A stretch of DNA of 64,000 nucleotides from Apoderus coryli (lineage: Eukaryota; Arthropoda; Insecta; Coleoptera; Attelabidae). How positions within the stretch are numbered: the stretch's first letter is position 1; each line of letters begins with the position of its first letter. Below, piece after piece: positions 63,240 to 64,000 of this stretch. The position numbers and the translations under genes are program-made. Location of the stretch: NCBI GenBank assembly GCA_911728435.2, contig OU452212.1, forward strand, positions 316,563-380,562, in the 5' to 3' direction. The notes under the pieces were generated by a model that saw nothing but the letters and a program-made list of their open reading frames with translations, did not search any database and was not told the origin of the DNA.

Positions 63240-63700
63240 TGGCCAAATTAAGTAGGTAGCTTAATTTTACAAATTAATTTGTTCTATTACGTGTCAGACA
63301 GCGCTCTTAAAGGAAAACCCCTGTAAACTTTTTATATTCTCCGGTAGAGTGTTGTAATATTTTGAAACTGACCGCTCAAAGATTGATGTTGAGTCTAGCG
63401 GTGGCGTAATGACAGTTTTATGAGGAATATTCACATCATACACCGATCCCCGGAACTTCAATCTTTCATATAAGTATTCGCCTATTTCCATCTGATGATT
63501 TTTATTAGTCAAAATTAGTGAATGAAAATCCGACGTTGTTTCATGCTTAACCAGCCGATTTCCTTAATCTTATTGCTAGCCTCTTTCACCCCTACGAATT
63601 CCACATACAAGTCGTGTGCCTGAATTCTGCATCAACTGAATCCTGTTCTCGGCAATTTTAATCAAACAAGGGCCATATATATATTGTCAATAATATAACC
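63240..63700 (-). pseudogene. LINE C-terminal reverse transcriptase fragment
   Basis: A minus-strand frame (63512-63294) reads TNKNHQMEIGEYLYERLKFR, DVNIPHKTVITPPLDSTSIF and ERSVSKYYNTLPENIKSLQG. The pattern F--SVSKYYN-LPENIK is that of the C-terminal end of jockey/CR1-like LINE ORF2. Upstream, in shifted frames, are pieces such as NRIQLMQNSGTRLVCG. The remnant is short and frame-broken, and a different family from the fragment at 61468. Confidence 0.65.
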
Positions 63701-64000
63701 CCTAGCTGATTGCGTTATCATGCTATCTCGCCGCGAGACAACTTGTGTTTATGTTTTACTTTCATTTAGTTTAAAAACATATTAGATACTGCCATTTCGT
63801 AATATAAATTTTACGGTTATACAAATAGTTGTTATAAACGTAAAATTATCTAGTATTCATCTTTATTTTTACTTATTACTCACCTAACAGGATCTGTGGG
63901 GAAGCGAAAAAAATGTTTAGAACAAGTGTACCGCTTATTGGGACAACATTTTGCAGCACACACATGTCCTCCCTGATTGTTCATAAGATACGTTAATAAA
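63701..64000. other. Right edge, nothing recognised
   Basis: I could not identify the missing C-terminal Lsg1 exons here. The sequence is AT-rich with no clear transposon end. Lsg1 either continues beyond the window or is interrupted. Confidence 0.4.

Overview
The window is AT-rich nuclear DNA of an insect. It holds GT-AG introns, insect-type genes, several transposon superfamilies and two large blocks of one satellite. A canonical circadian timeless gene argues against Hymenoptera, which are known to have lost it. A beetle is my best guess, but the sequence alone does not prove the order.

Gene order, left to right: the 3' two-thirds of a fat facets/USP9X deubiquitinase (faf, +, 5' end outside the window); Xrcc3 (+) converging on mRpS14 (-); a small secreted-protein gene resembling a Spatzle-family prodomain (+); the oligosaccharyltransferase subunit Stt3A (+); the clock gene timeless (tim, -, 18 coding exons); an unrecognised single-exon ORF (+); and the 5' part of the ribosome-biogenesis GTPase gene Lsg1 (+), which runs off the right edge. 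I rebuilt exons from splice signals, phase continuity and family similarity. The reconstructed products are about 1626 (partial), 249, 129, 113, 707, 1117, 191 and 478 (partial) residues.

Mobile and repetitive DNA explains most of the rest. faf intron 3 holds a TIR-bounded mariner-like element broken up by two non-LTR retrotransposon fragments. faf intron 7 separates the catalytic Cys and His boxes of the protease. It holds a 12.4 kb TA-flanked mariner-like composite that contains about 53 copies of a 201 bp satellite. A second array of about 26 copies lies between Stt3A and tim and starts with the same inverted-monomer head. tim intron 15 carries a jockey-type LINE with poly(A) and a perfect 11 bp target duplication. 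Upstream of Lsg1 is an 818 bp hAT-type element with an 8 bp duplication and clustered TATCGATA motifs. Lsg1 intron 1 holds a piggyBac-like element with TTAG duplications, and later Lsg1 introns hold several LINE fragments. Minisatellites occur at the left edge (81 bp), in the faf 3' region (66 bp) and just upstream of tim (about 150 bp).

The host genes are not a pathway cluster; they are ordinary housekeeping and clock genes with transposon-swollen introns. The most unusual signals are the satellite apparently carried inside a transposon, the hAT element with DREF-like sites, the prodomain-only secreted gene and the orphan ORF upstream of tim.
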